A program made the position numbers and the translations under genes. A model generated the notes under the pieces. It had not been told where the DNA came from. It was given only the letters and a program-made list of their open reading frames with translations, and searched no databases. Shown piece by piece: positions 1 through 9,318 of a DNA stretch of 20,769 bases. Every line of letters starts with the position of its first letter. Positions within the stretch are counted from its first letter, which is position 1. Location of the stretch: the IMG/VR virus record IMGVR_UViG_3300024346_000645, positions 1 to 20,769 of that record. One strand, written 5' to 3'. Source of the stretch: a virus.

Positions 1-14
1 TTATTTATAATTGG

Positions 15-78
15 TTACTTTGATAATGTAAATATAAAACCTTTTTTATTAACTACAAAATTTTTTAGTATTTATTTT
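15..78 (-). repeat. 64-bp repeat, copy 1 (inverted relative to copy 2)
   Basis: The reverse complement of this stretch is identical, base for base, to 9771-9834. The next base on either side differs. It contains a complete Bacteroidota-type promoter, so the repeat is most simply a duplicated promoter cassette. The two copies lie in opposite orientation about 9.7 kb apart and bracket the tail operon. Confidence 0.95.
29..59 (-). promoter_or_regulatory. Promoter A, firing leftwards out of the window
   Basis: On the minus strand TTTG (56-59) is followed after exactly 19 bases by TATATTTA (29-36). This matches the Bacteroidota -33/-7 pattern TTTG-N19-TAnnTTTG with one change at the last base. 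The element is shared with the promoters at 9419, 9790 and 15233. Its target gene lies beyond the left edge. By analogy with the other copies that gene should be a single small gene. Confidence 0.8.
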
Positions 79-90
79 TATTTTTTTTTC

Positions 91-231
91 TTAGCTATAA
101 TATAGATTGAGATAATCTCTAAGAATACAGCACACTTCGTAGTATTCTTTTCTTTCATAAAATTCAAGATACTCTCTAATGTACTCTTCTTGCTCATCAT
201 CTAACCACTCCATTATATCCTCCTCAGTCAT
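91..231 (-). CDS. Small acidic protein, 46 aa, unknown function
   Basis: This ORF begins MTEEDIMEWLDDEQEE and ends DYLNLYYS. It is rich in Glu, Asp and Tyr and predicted to be helical, with no membrane segment or recognised motif. It starts 29 bases after the 66-aa gene ends on the same strand, so it is probably the last gene of the tail operon in this window. Right after its stop lies the T-rich stretch at 61-90 and then promoter A, which marks a transcription-unit boundary. I do not recognise the family. The evidence is an intact, well-placed frame in a tightly packed region; a chance ORF of this length remains possible. Confidence 0.55.
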   Translation of the reverse strand: MTEEDIMEWLDDEQEEYIREYLEFYERKEYYEVCCILRDYLNLYYS

Positions 232-260
232 TAAAAGGATAATGCTGTTGCTTACGCTTG

Positions 261-461
261 TCACGAGTTCGTAATTAGGTAGATTGCTCGTAAGCTATAG
301 CCATACTTCCTGGCTAACTTATTGCGAATGTCTAACACACTAATGCGACCAGTATTTTGATTGTCAAAATCTGCCTTTATAGTGCGTTTAATGGACTCTC
401 TATTGAGCAATCCTTTGTCGGCTGCTTCTAATGCCTCTTTAATATGTTCTTGCTGACTCAA
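261..461 (-). CDS. Small hypothetical protein downstream of the tape measure, 66 aa
   Basis: The frame overlaps the end of the tape measure gene by 23 bases and appears to start at TTG (459-461); there is no internal ATG or any other credible start. The product is hydrophilic, with a helical N-terminus (SQQEHIKEALEAADKG) and a C-terminal segment (RISVLDIRNKLARKYGYSLR) that looks like a small helix-turn-helix-like or helical-hairpin unit. It is translated after the tail genes, so a minor virion or assembly role is possible by position only. No family recognised. Confidence 0.6.
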   Translation of the reverse strand: MSQQEHIKEALEAADKGLLNRESIKRTIKADFDNQNTGRISVLDIRNKLARKYGYSLRAIYLITNS

Positions 462-3381
462 CGTTGTTTACTTTATTTTGTAAGTTACTAAAATCTTGCT
501 CTACATTTACCACTTGCATACTTCTATTTTCATTAACGCTTACCAATTCGCTTACTCCGTCGCTTACTTGTTGGCTTATGCTTGATGCTGTAACTGGTGC
601 TACATATCCACCCTCTGCGAACATCTTAGGCAACTGCAAGTTATTTAAAGCATTCATAAAAGGCAAACCATAATGCTCAACAGCTTTAGTTTTGTGGATA
701 AATTCTCCACCCTCTGCTTCAAATCCACCTCTACCAGCTACGCTAAAAGGCACACCACCTTGTGCGTGACTTGCTCCTTGTATTACTCCACCTTCTGCAA
801 ACTTCTGTGCTTTGATTTGATTGACATTAGCAGCGTATGTTCCAGTTAATATACCTGCGTTAATTGCACCGAGTATTGGACCAGCAATTGGTCCTAATCT
901 TAGTGCTTGTGCAAATGCCTGGATTAAACCATCAAAATAAGACATTGTTGCACTTGCAATATCCATCTTTTTTTGCTGTTTAAATGCTTGTTTTCTAACT
1001 TTCTCTTTTTTCTTTTCTGCTTCTTCCTCAGATAATGCACCACTTTTTACTTGTTGGTCAATCGCAGCTATTCTTTCATCTGTTCTAGTTTGTAAATTTT
1101 GTGATGCTATGGCTAAAATTTGGTCTATTGCACCTATGGCAAATTGAAAACTGCCTATAATTTTTTCAGTTTTTTCATCATCTAATCCTAAACTATCACC
1201 AAACGTATTACCTTCTTCATCTTTACCGACATTATTAATTTGCCCATCCAACGTAGCTAAATCTACTCCTAATTCAGCGAGTCTTTTCTTTAGTTCTTTT
1301 AACTGCTCATCACTTAATATTGCATCTCCTATACCACCTTCTGTACTTGCTGTAGCATCTACTACTTGTTGTTGCAATATTTGTATTTGGTCTTCAACTA
1401 ATTTTTTAGCTTCTATTAATTTTTGTGCGTTGTATTTTTCTGTTAACTTTTGCTGTGCTTCCAAGTTTCCATCTAATGCTTGAAATTGTCTTAAATATGC
1501 TTCTTCATTTTGCAAGGCTGTTAACGTTGCAGCATCTTCTTCGTTTTTAATTTTTTCTTCAATAGCCGATAATTGCAAGTCTGCTAATTTATTGTTGCTT
1601 TCAGCTATTATTGCTTGTCTTTGTGTTTCAGATAATGTTGTGTCAGCTAATTGTGCTGCTCGTTTCTTTTCTTCTATTTCAATTAATGCTGATACCTGGT
1701 CACCACCTTGTGCCTTAATTAATCTTAATTCTGCTGCAAGTGATTCAGTCATTAAAATATAGCTTTCAGATGCTATCTGCTTTTCAAGTCTTAACGTTCC
1801 TTGTGTTTCTGCAGCTAACGCTTGTTCGTATGCTAACTTTTTTTGGAATAATGTTTCTGCTTCTTCTTCGTTATCTGTAGCTAAATCACTTCTTCCTTGT
1901 TGTATGTCACGTTCAGCCTTAGCTATTTTTGTTAGGTTTTTTAGTTTTTGAGTTTCAGCTTCTTTTGCTTCTTCCAGTTTAGCAATGATTTGATCTTGAG
2001 ATAGGTTAGCTTTATCTGCTGCCTCAACTCTTGCCTTAGCTACTTTTTTCTCTAAATCCACATTAGCCAAAAGCAAACGTCTTCTTTCAAAAACTAAGTT
2101 ATTCTCTGCCTTTTGCAAATCTGCGGCACTCTCCATATCTTCCTTAACTTCTTCTACAAATTCTTTAACTGCTTCTTTTGCCTCAACGTATGTGTCAGCC
2201 AATGCTTCTACTCCATTTTCTACTTTTCCTATAACATCTTCAACCCCAGTAACACCTTGCAGTACTGCATTACCTAAATCCTTAAACCCCTCAACCATAT
2301 CTCCACTAAAAATCTTAGCAATAGCTTTACCAGCTACACCAAAAGCCTCTATTCTGTTCATCAGATTGTCTTTAATGGCATCTCCTATACTCTTAAATAT
2401 ATCACCGATATTTAAATCTTTTATACTACTAAAAGCATTAACTATGGTTTCCCCAAATTCAGCCATTTTACTGGTAATATTAGCTGTTATACTTCCTAGT
2501 ACAGCCATTACTACTTTTAATTGTTGTGCGCCCTTTTCTGTACTCTTAAAGTAAGCCACCAAACTACCAACAATCACAACAAACGCACCTATACCAGTTG
2601 CAATTAAAGCTAATTTAAACACATTCATAGCTACCTTACCTGCAATTGTAGCTATATTTAATCCTTTTTGTGCTGCTGTCTGTGCAGTAGTTGCTGCTGC
2701 TTGTGATTTCTGTACGCTTTCCGTTACAATTAAAGATTTAGCTGCTGCAACAGTTGAATCTTTTGTTTCCTTAAAAACTGTAACTAAGCCACCTAAATTA
2801 GTTCCCATTATTGTTACATTTTGCAATGCATCTTGTATTGCATCTGAATAGTTACCTACGTTTCTTCGGTTATCTCCTATTGCGCTTTCATTCTCTTTTA
2901 GTTTTTCGGTTATGCCTTCAATGTTTTGAGTAAGCATTTGCCCTTCTTCTGTGTTTTCTCTTTGTTCCTGGCTTAACCCATCATACTCTTGAGTCATTAA
3001 CTTTAATTGCGCTCTTAATTGCTCGTTAGAGCCTATCTCTGCGTTTAATGCTGTGTTGTATGTGTCAACTTCTTTTATTGCTGCTCTACGCTCTGTATTG
3101 ACTGCACTAAGTTCATCCTTTTGTGTAACTAATAATACGTTTGAAGAATCAAGTTTCTGCGTATATTCATCTAACTTATTAGACTCATCCTCTGTTAGTT
3201 CTCCATTCTTAACTTTTGCTGTTTCCAATTCAGCTAATGTTTTTTCATAGAATTTTATCTGTTGAGTAGTTAGCTTAATTGCATCCTTTTGCTCTATTTG
3301 CTTTTTAGTCAAATCATCCAAGCCTTTTTGCGCATTGCCAAAACCTTTTAACTCTATATCTATTATTACTTTTTCTGCCAT
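439..3381 (-). CDS. Tail tape measure protein, 980 aa
   Basis: This long protein sets tail length and forms the rod inside the tail tube of a long-tailed phage. Residues 20-170 are charged coiled coil, including a stretch around 121-180 ending GDNRRNVGNYS that is typical of Bacteroidota phage tape measures. A hydrophobic segment spans about 250-278 (KLALIATGIGAFVVIVGSLV) and a second Gly/Ala-rich one lies before residue 860. Between them are long Ala/Glu/Lys/Gln-rich coiled coils (about 400-700). The C-terminus (861-925) has the tape-measure Gly-rich signature FAEGGVIQGASHAQGGVPF followed by EAEGGEF. Length and composition fit the family. Its ATG overlaps the stop of the 653-aa gene (TAATG), so the two are translationally coupled. 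It implies a siphovirus or myovirus; no sheath gene is seen, which favours siphovirus. Confidence 0.93.
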   Translation of the reverse strand: MAEKVIIDIELKGFGNAQKGLDDLTKKQIEQKDAIKLTTQQIKFYEKTLAELETAKVKNGELTEDESNKLDEYTQKLDSSNVLLVTQKDELSAVNTERRAAIKEVDTYNTALNAEIGSNEQLRAQLKLMTQEYDGLSQEQRENTEEGQMLTQNIEGITEKLKENESAIGDNRRNVGNYSDAIQDALQNVTIMGTNLGGLVTVFKETKDSTVAAAKSLIVTESVQKSQAAATTAQTAAQKGLNIATIAGKVAMNVFKLALIATGIGAFVVIVGSLVAYFKSTEKGAQQLKVVMAVLGSITANITSKMAEFGETIVNAFSSIKDLNIGDIFKSIGDAIKDNLMNRIEAFGVAGKAIAKIFSGDMVEGFKDLGNAVLQGVTGVEDVIGKVENGVEALADTYVEAKEAVKEFVEEVKEDMESAADLQKAENNLVFERRRLLLANVDLEKKVAKARVEAADKANLSQDQIIAKLEEAKEAETQKLKNLTKIAKAERDIQQGRSDLATDNEEEAETLFQKKLAYEQALAAETQGTLRLEKQIASESYILMTESLAAELRLIKAQGGDQVSALIEIEEKKRAAQLADTTLSETQRQAIIAESNNKLADLQLSAIEEKIKNEEDAATLTALQNEEAYLRQFQALDGNLEAQQKLTEKYNAQKLIEAKKLVEDQIQILQQQVVDATASTEGGIGDAILSDEQLKELKKRLAELGVDLATLDGQINNVGKDEEGNTFGDSLGLDDEKTEKIIGSFQFAIGAIDQILAIASQNLQTRTDERIAAIDQQVKSGALSEEEAEKKKEKVRKQAFKQQKKMDIASATMSYFDGLIQAFAQALRLGPIAGPILGAINAGILTGTYAANVNQIKAQKFAEGGVIQGASHAQGGVPFSVAGRGGFEAEGGEFIHKTKAVEHYGLPFMNALNNLQLPKMFAEGGYVAPVTASSISQQVSDGVSELVSVNENRSMQVVNVEQDFSNLQNKVNNVESARTY

Positions 3382-5342
3382 TACTTCATTATTAATTTAG
3401 CTTTAACTAATTTCTTTATTATATCGTAATTCCATTCTACGATTTTGTACACCTGGTCTTTGTAAATGTACTCTTTACGATTACTGACTATTGTGCCTAA
3501 TTCATCTCTAAATATAACCTCAATTATCTTGTTGTTTTTCTTTTGGTTTAGCGTGTTTAAGAATAACTTGTCCCACGTTTTAGCAAATGCAACTGGTAAA
3601 CTCCAATTCAAATAAGCAGCTACAGATGTTGTTGATGCATCAGCATTTGTATATGTAAAAGAATCCACACCATTAAATCCAGCATCTTCATACCTATACC
3701 GACAAGATAAATTATTCTCCCAAGTTTCAGAATATGCACCAGCATTACCAGTACCATTAAACGAGTTAACCTTTTCAATAAAACTTGAGCCATCATAATA
3801 AGCTGTAAAAAAACTATCTATTTTTTCTACTCTACTATTATTAAACGAGTTTAACTTATAATAAAAACTTCCAAAATCTTGATATTTAAAAACACCAATA
3901 GACTTTACATAATCCGTTTCATTTATTTGTTGGTTTAAATGAATTAAATCTGCTTGTAAATACTCTATGTTTGTATTTGTGCTTTCTTGTGCAATGTTAG
4001 TTAAGTCGTATTGGCTTGTCGCTATGCTTGGCAATGTTGCTGGACTTGTTCCTACTGGCTCTGTGCCTTCATCTTGTAACTCTATGTAAGCAGTTGTGCC
4101 ATCTATATCTAAAACCAAGTTTAAATCATTTAACACACCTTTCAAAAACTCCAACTGATTTTGTCCTCCAATATAATCACCTATCCAAACAGTATCGTTT
4201 ACCACTCTGTTATTGTTGCTTATATTAAACTCTGTACATTTTAAACTTGAACCAGTATAATCACTCGAGCCACCACCACCATTTACTCTTGCTATTATAT
4301 TGATTTCGTGAGTAGCTAAAAATGTGGCACTTATTTCTGTTTCAAAATAATTTGTGCCTTCTTGTAGTAATCCACTGGTATCCTCAATTTCACTAGAAGA
4401 AAAAATTATACTATTTGGATAAATTGGATTATAAACTATTACAATTATTTGAACATTTTGTATGTTCTCGTTGCCTTGATATTCAAATACCCCACTTAAT
4501 TTAATTGTGTCGCAGTTGTTTACAATTTGATACGCATCACCATCATTAATAAACCCTAAATTAGGAGTAGGAGTAATTACGTTTATAGAGTTGTTTCCAC
4601 TTGCTGGTGTTCCTAAACCGAATCCGTGACCGTAATTTGCCCCACTTCCAACTGGAAATATATTTGTACCTCCACTAAATGAGTTATTACTTAATATATC
4701 ATCGGCACTACCAAAATTAGAATAGTCAATAGCTTGTCCATAGTCACTATCAAAAAAGTTGCTAACTAAATCATAGCCTTCATCCTTAAACATTTTGTGC
4801 AACATAGAACGTACTGTAAAAAATGGTGCTACTGTATCTTTGTTTAATGTTCCTGCATCACTTAAAGACCTTAAAAAACCACTACCAAAATGGAATTGTA
4901 CATCTTCGCCAAGTGTTGTACCACTTACAAAATTAGATAGCTTAGTTCTTATTGTTGCATCGGTTAAGGCAAACCTATTATTAGTGTCTATCAAGTTTTT
5001 TAATGGCTTGGCTTTTAACCTACCTATCACATCATTGTTTGCACCCATAAACAAACACTTAAAGTTGTCCTGGTCATAACCTTGCACATATAGAACACCT
5101 TGACTAAATACATTGCCCTCAAGCGTTATAAACGCAGAGCCACTTGTTGTAAGTTCTGAGCCTTCCGTAGTGATGTTACCAAAAGCTAACTCATTCTTAG
5201 CCGTTCTCGGCAAGTTAAATTGTGTGCTTGATGTTCCAGTCCTATCAGTAAGGTTATCTATCTTAGTTAACCCTCCTTTGATGATTAAAGACTGCAATGT
5301 ATCTGCTCGGTAATCAAGTTCTATTCCGTTGTAAGTTATCAT
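3381..5342 (-). CDS. Phage tail/baseplate structural protein, 653 aa
   Basis: The N-terminal 110 residues (MITYNGIELDYR..., then NLTDRTGTSSTQFNLPRTAK at 30-49) resemble the opening domain of tail-tip or baseplate hub proteins common in Bacteroidota phages. The remainder is Asn/Ser/Thr/Tyr-rich and predicted to be mainly beta, as expected for a virion surface or hub protein. There is no signal peptide or membrane segment. The start codon overlaps the previous gene by four bases (ATGA) and the stop overlaps the tape measure start, so it sits in the middle of a tightly coupled tail operon. The precise role (distal tail, hub or adhesin carrier) cannot be read from the sequence. Assignment rests on N-terminal resemblance, composition and context. 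Confidence 0.65.
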   Translation of the reverse strand: MITYNGIELDYRADTLQSLIIKGGLTKIDNLTDRTGTSSTQFNLPRTAKNELAFGNITTEGSELTTSGSAFITLEGNVFSQGVLYVQGYDQDNFKCLFMGANNDVIGRLKAKPLKNLIDTNNRFALTDATIRTKLSNFVSGTTLGEDVQFHFGSGFLRSLSDAGTLNKDTVAPFFTVRSMLHKMFKDEGYDLVSNFFDSDYGQAIDYSNFGSADDILSNNSFSGGTNIFPVGSGANYGHGFGLGTPASGNNSINVITPTPNLGFINDGDAYQIVNNCDTIKLSGVFEYQGNENIQNVQIIVIVYNPIYPNSIIFSSSEIEDTSGLLQEGTNYFETEISATFLATHEINIIARVNGGGGSSDYTGSSLKCTEFNISNNNRVVNDTVWIGDYIGGQNQLEFLKGVLNDLNLVLDIDGTTAYIELQDEGTEPVGTSPATLPSIATSQYDLTNIAQESTNTNIEYLQADLIHLNQQINETDYVKSIGVFKYQDFGSFYYKLNSFNNSRVEKIDSFFTAYYDGSSFIEKVNSFNGTGNAGAYSETWENNLSCRYRYEDAGFNGVDSFTYTNADASTTSVAAYLNWSLPVAFAKTWDKLFLNTLNQKKNNKIIEVIFRDELGTIVSNRKEYIYKDQVYKIVEWNYDIIKKLVKAKLIMK

Positions 5343-6487
5343 ATAAAACTCGGCTTAGTTTGCGCTTTTCTGTACTTGAAATTAAATTCTACTCCTCTTG
5401 ATTTTACAGCCATTTTAAACCCACCATCTAAAACGTTTATAGGTACAAGTTCTCCATTATCAACTACCCATTGTAATGGACTTGATACAAAGTCTTGTAA
5501 CTCTCCTATATGTTTAGTTGGGAACATCTGACCTCTTACCTCGTAATCTTCCAAGATGTCTTGGTTTATCTTTACGTTATTAGCAGATGTGTTAAAGTAA
5601 TTGGTGTTGCCAGTATGCGTATAACCACCTACTCTGTAAGAATCACTTTTAGTATTGATGCTTTCATAGGTGTAAGTTTGAAATTTAATGTTTTCTTTTA
5701 CTCCATATTTATTGATAAATACAAACTCTTCAATGTTGCATCTGTTTTCAAAGTAAAAATACATCTTTCCAAGAGATGAATGCTTTGCCATAAAGCCAGT
5801 ATATTTTGATAATGGTGTACTGCTCGGTGGTACAAGTGCATTGGTAGTTAAAAATGTTCTATTTAAAGGCACACTAATAAGCTTATTTGTGTAGCTTGAT
5901 ATATTAATTTCAGCTATTTGGTTAATTGTGCTTCCATCATTTGGCTTATTTACGTTGTATGTTGTTATGCTAATCTGTGGACTTTGAGCAAACACTACAC
6001 ACCTGTCATATGCGCCTTGAAATTTAGGTGCAAAATTGCCACCTTTTAACTCAGAGCCAAATAGCATACCTTTTCTATTTATACCATCGTTAGCCGTTTG
6101 GTCGTTTAAGTATCTTAATCCATCAATATTGGCAAATGCATAAAACTCGTTGCTTGTTACATCTGGCTCAGAGTTTATTGTATCACTTACCACTACTTCA
6201 TATTTGCCGTATAAGTCAGTTAACTCTTCAATAGCTGTTGTACTATACCCTTGTGTAGTTAATACGTTTAGAATGCTCTTTAAATAGCTTGATGCATCGA
6301 ATGTGTATGTGTTGTTTATATTGGCTGCTATGTAGTTAGGCACATTGGCTATTGCTGCTCCTGCGCTTGTCCTTAAACTAAAGGTAAGGTAAGCAGGATT
6401 CGCAGCTTCTGTTGCTACAAATTTAACTGGCAAGTAAGCCGAATATAATCCGTCTGCCGTCGGTTGGTCTGTTATTACTATTGCCAT
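5339..6487 (-). CDS. Probable tail structural protein, 382 aa
   Basis: The product begins MAIVITDQPTADGLYSAYLP and is beta-rich and Asn/Thr/Ser-rich, with an Ig- or fibronectin-like feel in the first 100 residues (PVKFVATEAANPAYLTFSLR). It has no catalytic motif, signal peptide or membrane segment. It lies between small neck/tail genes and the 653-aa tail protein, overlapping the latter by four bases (ATGA), so co-translation and a shared tail-tip location are likely. I cannot place it in a named family. A distal tail or baseplate component is the best guess from size, order and composition. Confidence 0.5.
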   Translation of the reverse strand: MAIVITDQPTADGLYSAYLPVKFVATEAANPAYLTFSLRTSAGAAIANVPNYIAANINNTYTFDASSYLKSILNVLTTQGYSTTAIEELTDLYGKYEVVVSDTINSEPDVTSNEFYAFANIDGLRYLNDQTANDGINRKGMLFGSELKGGNFAPKFQGAYDRCVVFAQSPQISITTYNVNKPNDGSTINQIAEINISSYTNKLISVPLNRTFLTTNALVPPSSTPLSKYTGFMAKHSSLGKMYFYFENRCNIEEFVFINKYGVKENIKFQTYTYESINTKSDSYRVGGYTHTGNTNYFNTSANNVKINQDILEDYEVRGQMFPTKHIGELQDFVSSPLQWVVDNGELVPINVLDGGFKMAVKSRGVEFNFKYRKAQTKPSFI

Positions 6488-6491
6488 AATC

Positions 6492-6755
6492 TTAACTTGC
6501 TAATTCTACAATTATTTCATCGCATAATGTATCCATTGTTCCTTTTAAGGTAGTAAGAGCATTTCCTAATGATGTCACTTCTTCACCTAACAAAGTGTTA
6601 AATGTTGCACCCTCTACCAATAACGTTTCTTCCCTTACAACTAAATCACCAGAACCTGCGCCAGTAATTAATGTTTTCTGCGTATCTGTCGCTTTGTAAT
6701 TTTGCGCTTGTTGCAGCAAGGCAGTTGCTTTTGTTATTACTACATCTATGTCCAT
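6492..6755 (-). CDS. Small tail-operon protein, 87 aa, unknown
   Basis: The gene starts at ATG overlapping the previous stop by one base (TAATG) and ends five bases before the 382-aa gene. The product has an N-terminal helix (MDIDVVITKATALLQQAQNY), a short Gly/Ser-rich middle (TLITGAGSGDLVV) and a C-terminal helix. There are no cysteine clusters or membrane segments. Its position between a neck-like gene and tail structural genes suggests a virion or assembly component, but no function can be assigned. Confidence 0.55.
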   Translation of the reverse strand: MDIDVVITKATALLQQAQNYKATDTQKTLITGAGSGDLVVREETLLVEGATFNTLLGEEVTSLGNALTTLKGTMDTLCDEIIVELAS

Positions 6756-7153
6756 TATCTTAATTTTAAAAGTTCTCCGACCAGCTTTTCTGCTTGTCTT
6801 GTTATTTCTGTCTTATTATCATCAATCACTTTTTCAATGATATGTAAATCTTCTTCCTTTGTGCTTGAGCCTTTGCTATAAAGTTTTCTTTGTATGGCTG
6901 ATGCAGGAGGAAACGAGCCACCATATCTTGCACTCTTGTTATTTATCCATTCTCGTATATCTTCCAAGTCCACCAACGTACCAGGCTTAACTCCTTCGTT
7001 AATTTCTTCCCAATAATCTACACCATAAATAAGCAAATGCCCATCCTTTAACTCCTCTCTAAGCGTTTCGACAGATTCACCACTTGCACTACGCTTGTGA
7101 AACTCCATCTTGTCCTTAATCTGCTTCTTTAAAAAGTCACCTAAACTGCTCAC
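6755..7153 (-). CDS. Possible HK97-gp10-like tail completion (neck) protein, 132 aa
   Basis: The product begins SSLGDFLKKQIKDKMEFHKR and has a central segment LIYGVDYWEEINEGVKPGT that recalls the aromatic/acidic/GT pattern of HK97 gp10-like head-tail joining proteins. The length fits that family (about 110-150 aa). The start is GTG at 7151-7153, chosen because it overlaps the previous stop as GTGA; the next gene's ATG overlaps its own stop. Neighbours are small neck- or tail-sized genes, consistent with the terminator/completion cluster of long-tailed phages. The family link is a resemblance, not a firm match. Confidence 0.4.
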   Translation of the reverse strand: MSSLGDFLKKQIKDKMEFHKRSASGESVETLREELKDGHLLIYGVDYWEEINEGVKPGTLVDLEDIREWINNKSARYGGSFPPASAIQRKLYSKGSSTKEEDLHIIEKVIDDNKTEITRQAEKLVGELLKLR

Positions 7154-7392
7154 ACCTCAAAGTCTTTTAATCTTTCATTTACTCTTACCATTAAATTATC
7201 ATAGCTTTCATAGCTTAGGTTTTCTACTTGTATATCATCAAGTAAAACACCAAATTTAGCATCTTTAGTTTCTAATAATACATCTACGCTAATTGTGCTT
7301 TTAGATACTTGTAATTGTATAGTATCCTCATTAGCCGATACTGCTGGATTTGTTATTTCTACCTTAAATTGTTCAAATTTATATGTTGCCAT
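7150..7392 (-). CDS. Small tail-operon protein, 80 aa, unknown
   Basis: This short hydrophilic protein starts MATYKFEQFKVEITNPAV and is predicted to be mostly beta, with a final helix (ESYDNLMVRVNERLKDFEV). It lies 12 bases after the 637-aa gene and overlaps the next gene by four bases (GTGA). Size and position fit a minor neck or tail factor. No family recognised. Confidence 0.55.
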   Translation of the reverse strand: MATYKFEQFKVEITNPAVSANEDTIQLQVSKSTISVDVLLETKDAKFGVLLDDIQVENLSYESYDNLMVRVNERLKDFEV

Positions 7393-7404
7393 TTCTCTTT
7401 ATTT

Positions 7405-9318
7405 TTAACTTAATGTTGTGCCATTCCAATTAAATGTCCTTACCAACATAGATTGTAAAGTTGTCGATACGGTTGTTTTGCGAAACAATATAGTATTTCT
7501 ATTGTTATAGTACGCTTGTGTGCCATTTAAGGATAATGATGTCCAAAAACTATTACCCGTTGTATTGCTAAGTGGAGCATAGTCAAGTCCATTTGTGGTA
7601 GTTATATCGTAAAGACTAAGAACCTCATTTGTATTTACTACATTCCAATCACTAAAACCATCTGTTGTATATGGTTGACCAGACATCCAATCTGTCCAGC
7701 TCTTTGTTCCATTATGTGATGTGCTTCTAAACGTAAAAATATACCCTAACACATCTGTACCGCCATCCCAAGTTGACCAATCAATTATAATATTTTTAGT
7801 AAATGTTTGACCACCTAATTCATCGGTATATCTTTCCGTTCCACCAAAGCCATTATTATACGGCAAAGTTAAAAGATTTACTAATCTTCCACGTTCCAAA
7901 TCTCCATCATCACCAGTAGCGTAACTTGTTGTCGCACCAGTTTGCAAAGGCATTAAACCCTTACTACCTCCTACAACAGCATCTAAAATAGTAATTGTAT
8001 TACCACTTAATGCTTCTGGTGTTATTGTGTTACCGCTTACATCTTTTAGTAAAATGTCTTGGTCTTTCTTACTTGGCTTAGTTATAAACGCTGCACTATT
8101 AACTGTGATAGATTCGTCTGGTATATCTACATCTATTACACTCGGACTTGTAACGCTATAGCTGTCATCTGAATTGCTTACAGTAATATCTGGAACACTA
8201 AGATTAGGATTATATGGACTTGAGGCACTATAAGATGAATCTGAGTTACTAATAGTTACATCTGTAATTGTTACATCTTGTGCGCTTGGTATTGATGCAG
8301 TTAAACTTCCATCACTATTAGCTAATGTTATATTAGGCAAATCCACATCTTTAACACTTGGGCTTGTTACAGAATAGCTATCATTGCTGTTGCTTATTGT
8401 AATATCTGGCAGTTCTAAATCTCCACCACTTGCCACATTTACATCATAAGAATCATCTGAGTTACTTACCCTTGCATTTGGTGCTATTATTGTGGCATCG
8501 TCTTCAGCTTTTACATTTGTAGTACTTAAAACTGTACCTAACGCATCCTCAAGAGTTATATCACTATCACCTATTCTGTAATATTGCCCTTGTTTACTTC
8601 CTACTTGTGTAGAGCCACTACTTTGCCTTACTATTATGTCTTCGGTGTCTCCAGCTGCAATAACATCCCACAAAACCCCATTAATATTAATAGTTGCATC
8701 TCCACCACCTTGAGTAACCACAATATCATATCCATTAAACGTAGCATCTATATCATCACCATCTTGATTCTTTAGGGTTAACTCTAAATCTACATTACAC
8801 GCTTGTGTGTATTTTAAAACGCTATTAAAATAAACCTTTACTTCATCTGCTGTTGGTGCTATCTCTTCTGGCTCTACACAAAAATCACGCTTTATTGAGA
8901 TATTTACTCTAAACTCCATAGTAAGAAAAGCGTTAATGCTCAACCTTTCTGCGATTGGGATTTCTTCTGTGCTTAAAACCTCTAAAAAGTCGCTACCACT
9001 TTCAAATGGCATTGCTTGTAGCCAGGTATAAAAGAAAGTTCTTAACGCATCTTGCTGTGTTACTATGTAATCTCGTTGGTAATCTGCTGTTTCCGTTTTA
9101 ACGCTATCTGGAAATTCTGTGAGCAGGTAAATATTAAGGCTCATTTCCGTACCTACCTCATCAAAATTGTTAGTTTCTCCACTATATCTCCAAGCCAAAC
9201 AAGGCATTGTTTGGTTTAGTAGTTCATTAACATCAAAAAGCGTTTCTATTTCTGTGTAAGTAAGGCTATTTGCTATAGCTTTAGTTCTTATTCTATCTCT
9301 AAGGGCAAGTAGATTCAT
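7405..9318 (-). CDS. Tail-terminator-like / repeat / lectin-like fusion protein, 637 aa
   Basis: Three parts can be seen. Residues 1-147 (MNLLALRDRIRTKAIANSLT..., ending before CVEPEEI) have the length and alpha/beta look of a tail-terminator (head-tail joining) protein. Residues 281-400 are five tandem 24-residue repeats built on xITISNSDxSYSVTSPS, separated by LPD- or VPD-like turns, suggesting a beta-fibre. Residues 480-637 resemble the Lcl/DUF1566 ligand-binding domain, with GFSDWNVVNTNEVLSLYD (554-571) matching the usual YSDWRLPxxNEL block and SFWTSLSLNGTQAYYNN (590-606) matching the YWSST block. Together this suggests a virion-attached adhesin that may bind the host surface. It opens the tail operon after the plus-strand cassettes. 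A head-tail joining fold fused to a fibre tip is odd. The repeat and tip calls are firmer than the N-terminal one. Confidence 0.6.
   Translation of the reverse strand: MNLLALRDRIRTKAIANSLTYTEIETLFDVNELLNQTMPCLAWRYSGETNNFDEVGTEMSLNIYLLTEFPDSVKTETADYQRDYIVTQQDALRTFFYTWLQAMPFESGSDFLEVLSTEEIPIAERLSINAFLTMEFRVNISIKRDFCVEPEEIAPTADEVKVYFNSVLKYTQACNVDLELTLKNQDGDDIDATFNGYDIVVTQGGGDATININGVLWDVIAAGDTEDIIVRQSSGSTQVGSKQGQYYRIGDSDITLEDALGTVLSTTNVKAEDDATIIAPNARVSNSDDSYDVNVASGGDLELPDITISNSNDSYSVTSPSVKDVDLPNITLANSDGSLTASIPSAQDVTITDVTISNSDSSYSASSPYNPNLSVPDITVSNSDDSYSVTSPSVIDVDIPDESITVNSAAFITKPSKKDQDILLKDVSGNTITPEALSGNTITILDAVVGGSKGLMPLQTGATTSYATGDDGDLERGRLVNLLTLPYNNGFGGTERYTDELGGQTFTKNIIIDWSTWDGGTDVLGYIFTFRSTSHNGTKSWTDWMSGQPYTTDGFSDWNVVNTNEVLSLYDITTTNGLDYAPLSNTTGNSFWTSLSLNGTQAYYNNRNTILFRKTTVSTTLQSMLVRTFNWNGTTLS
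8119..8478 (-). repeat. Five 72-bp coding repeats (24 residues each)
   Basis: The repeats encode residues 281-304, 305-328, 329-352, 353-376 and 377-400 of the 637-aa protein. The protein pattern (SNSDDSYSVTSPS, then V/L-D-hydrophobic-P) is clear while the DNA copies have diverged. They are therefore old structural repeats rather than a recent expansion. Units 2 and 5 are the most alike. Confidence 0.85.

Noticed and set aside
695-703. Perfect DnaA-box-like TGTGGATAA in the tape measure gene
   Set aside because: It is single, inside coding sequence, far from the replication genes and easily explained by the encoded residues.
7405-7560. Possible variable region of a diversity-generating retroelement at the lectin-like C-terminus
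   Set aside because: DUF1566-like tips can be retroelement targets, but I see no reverse transcriptase and no near-copy template repeat elsewhere in the window.
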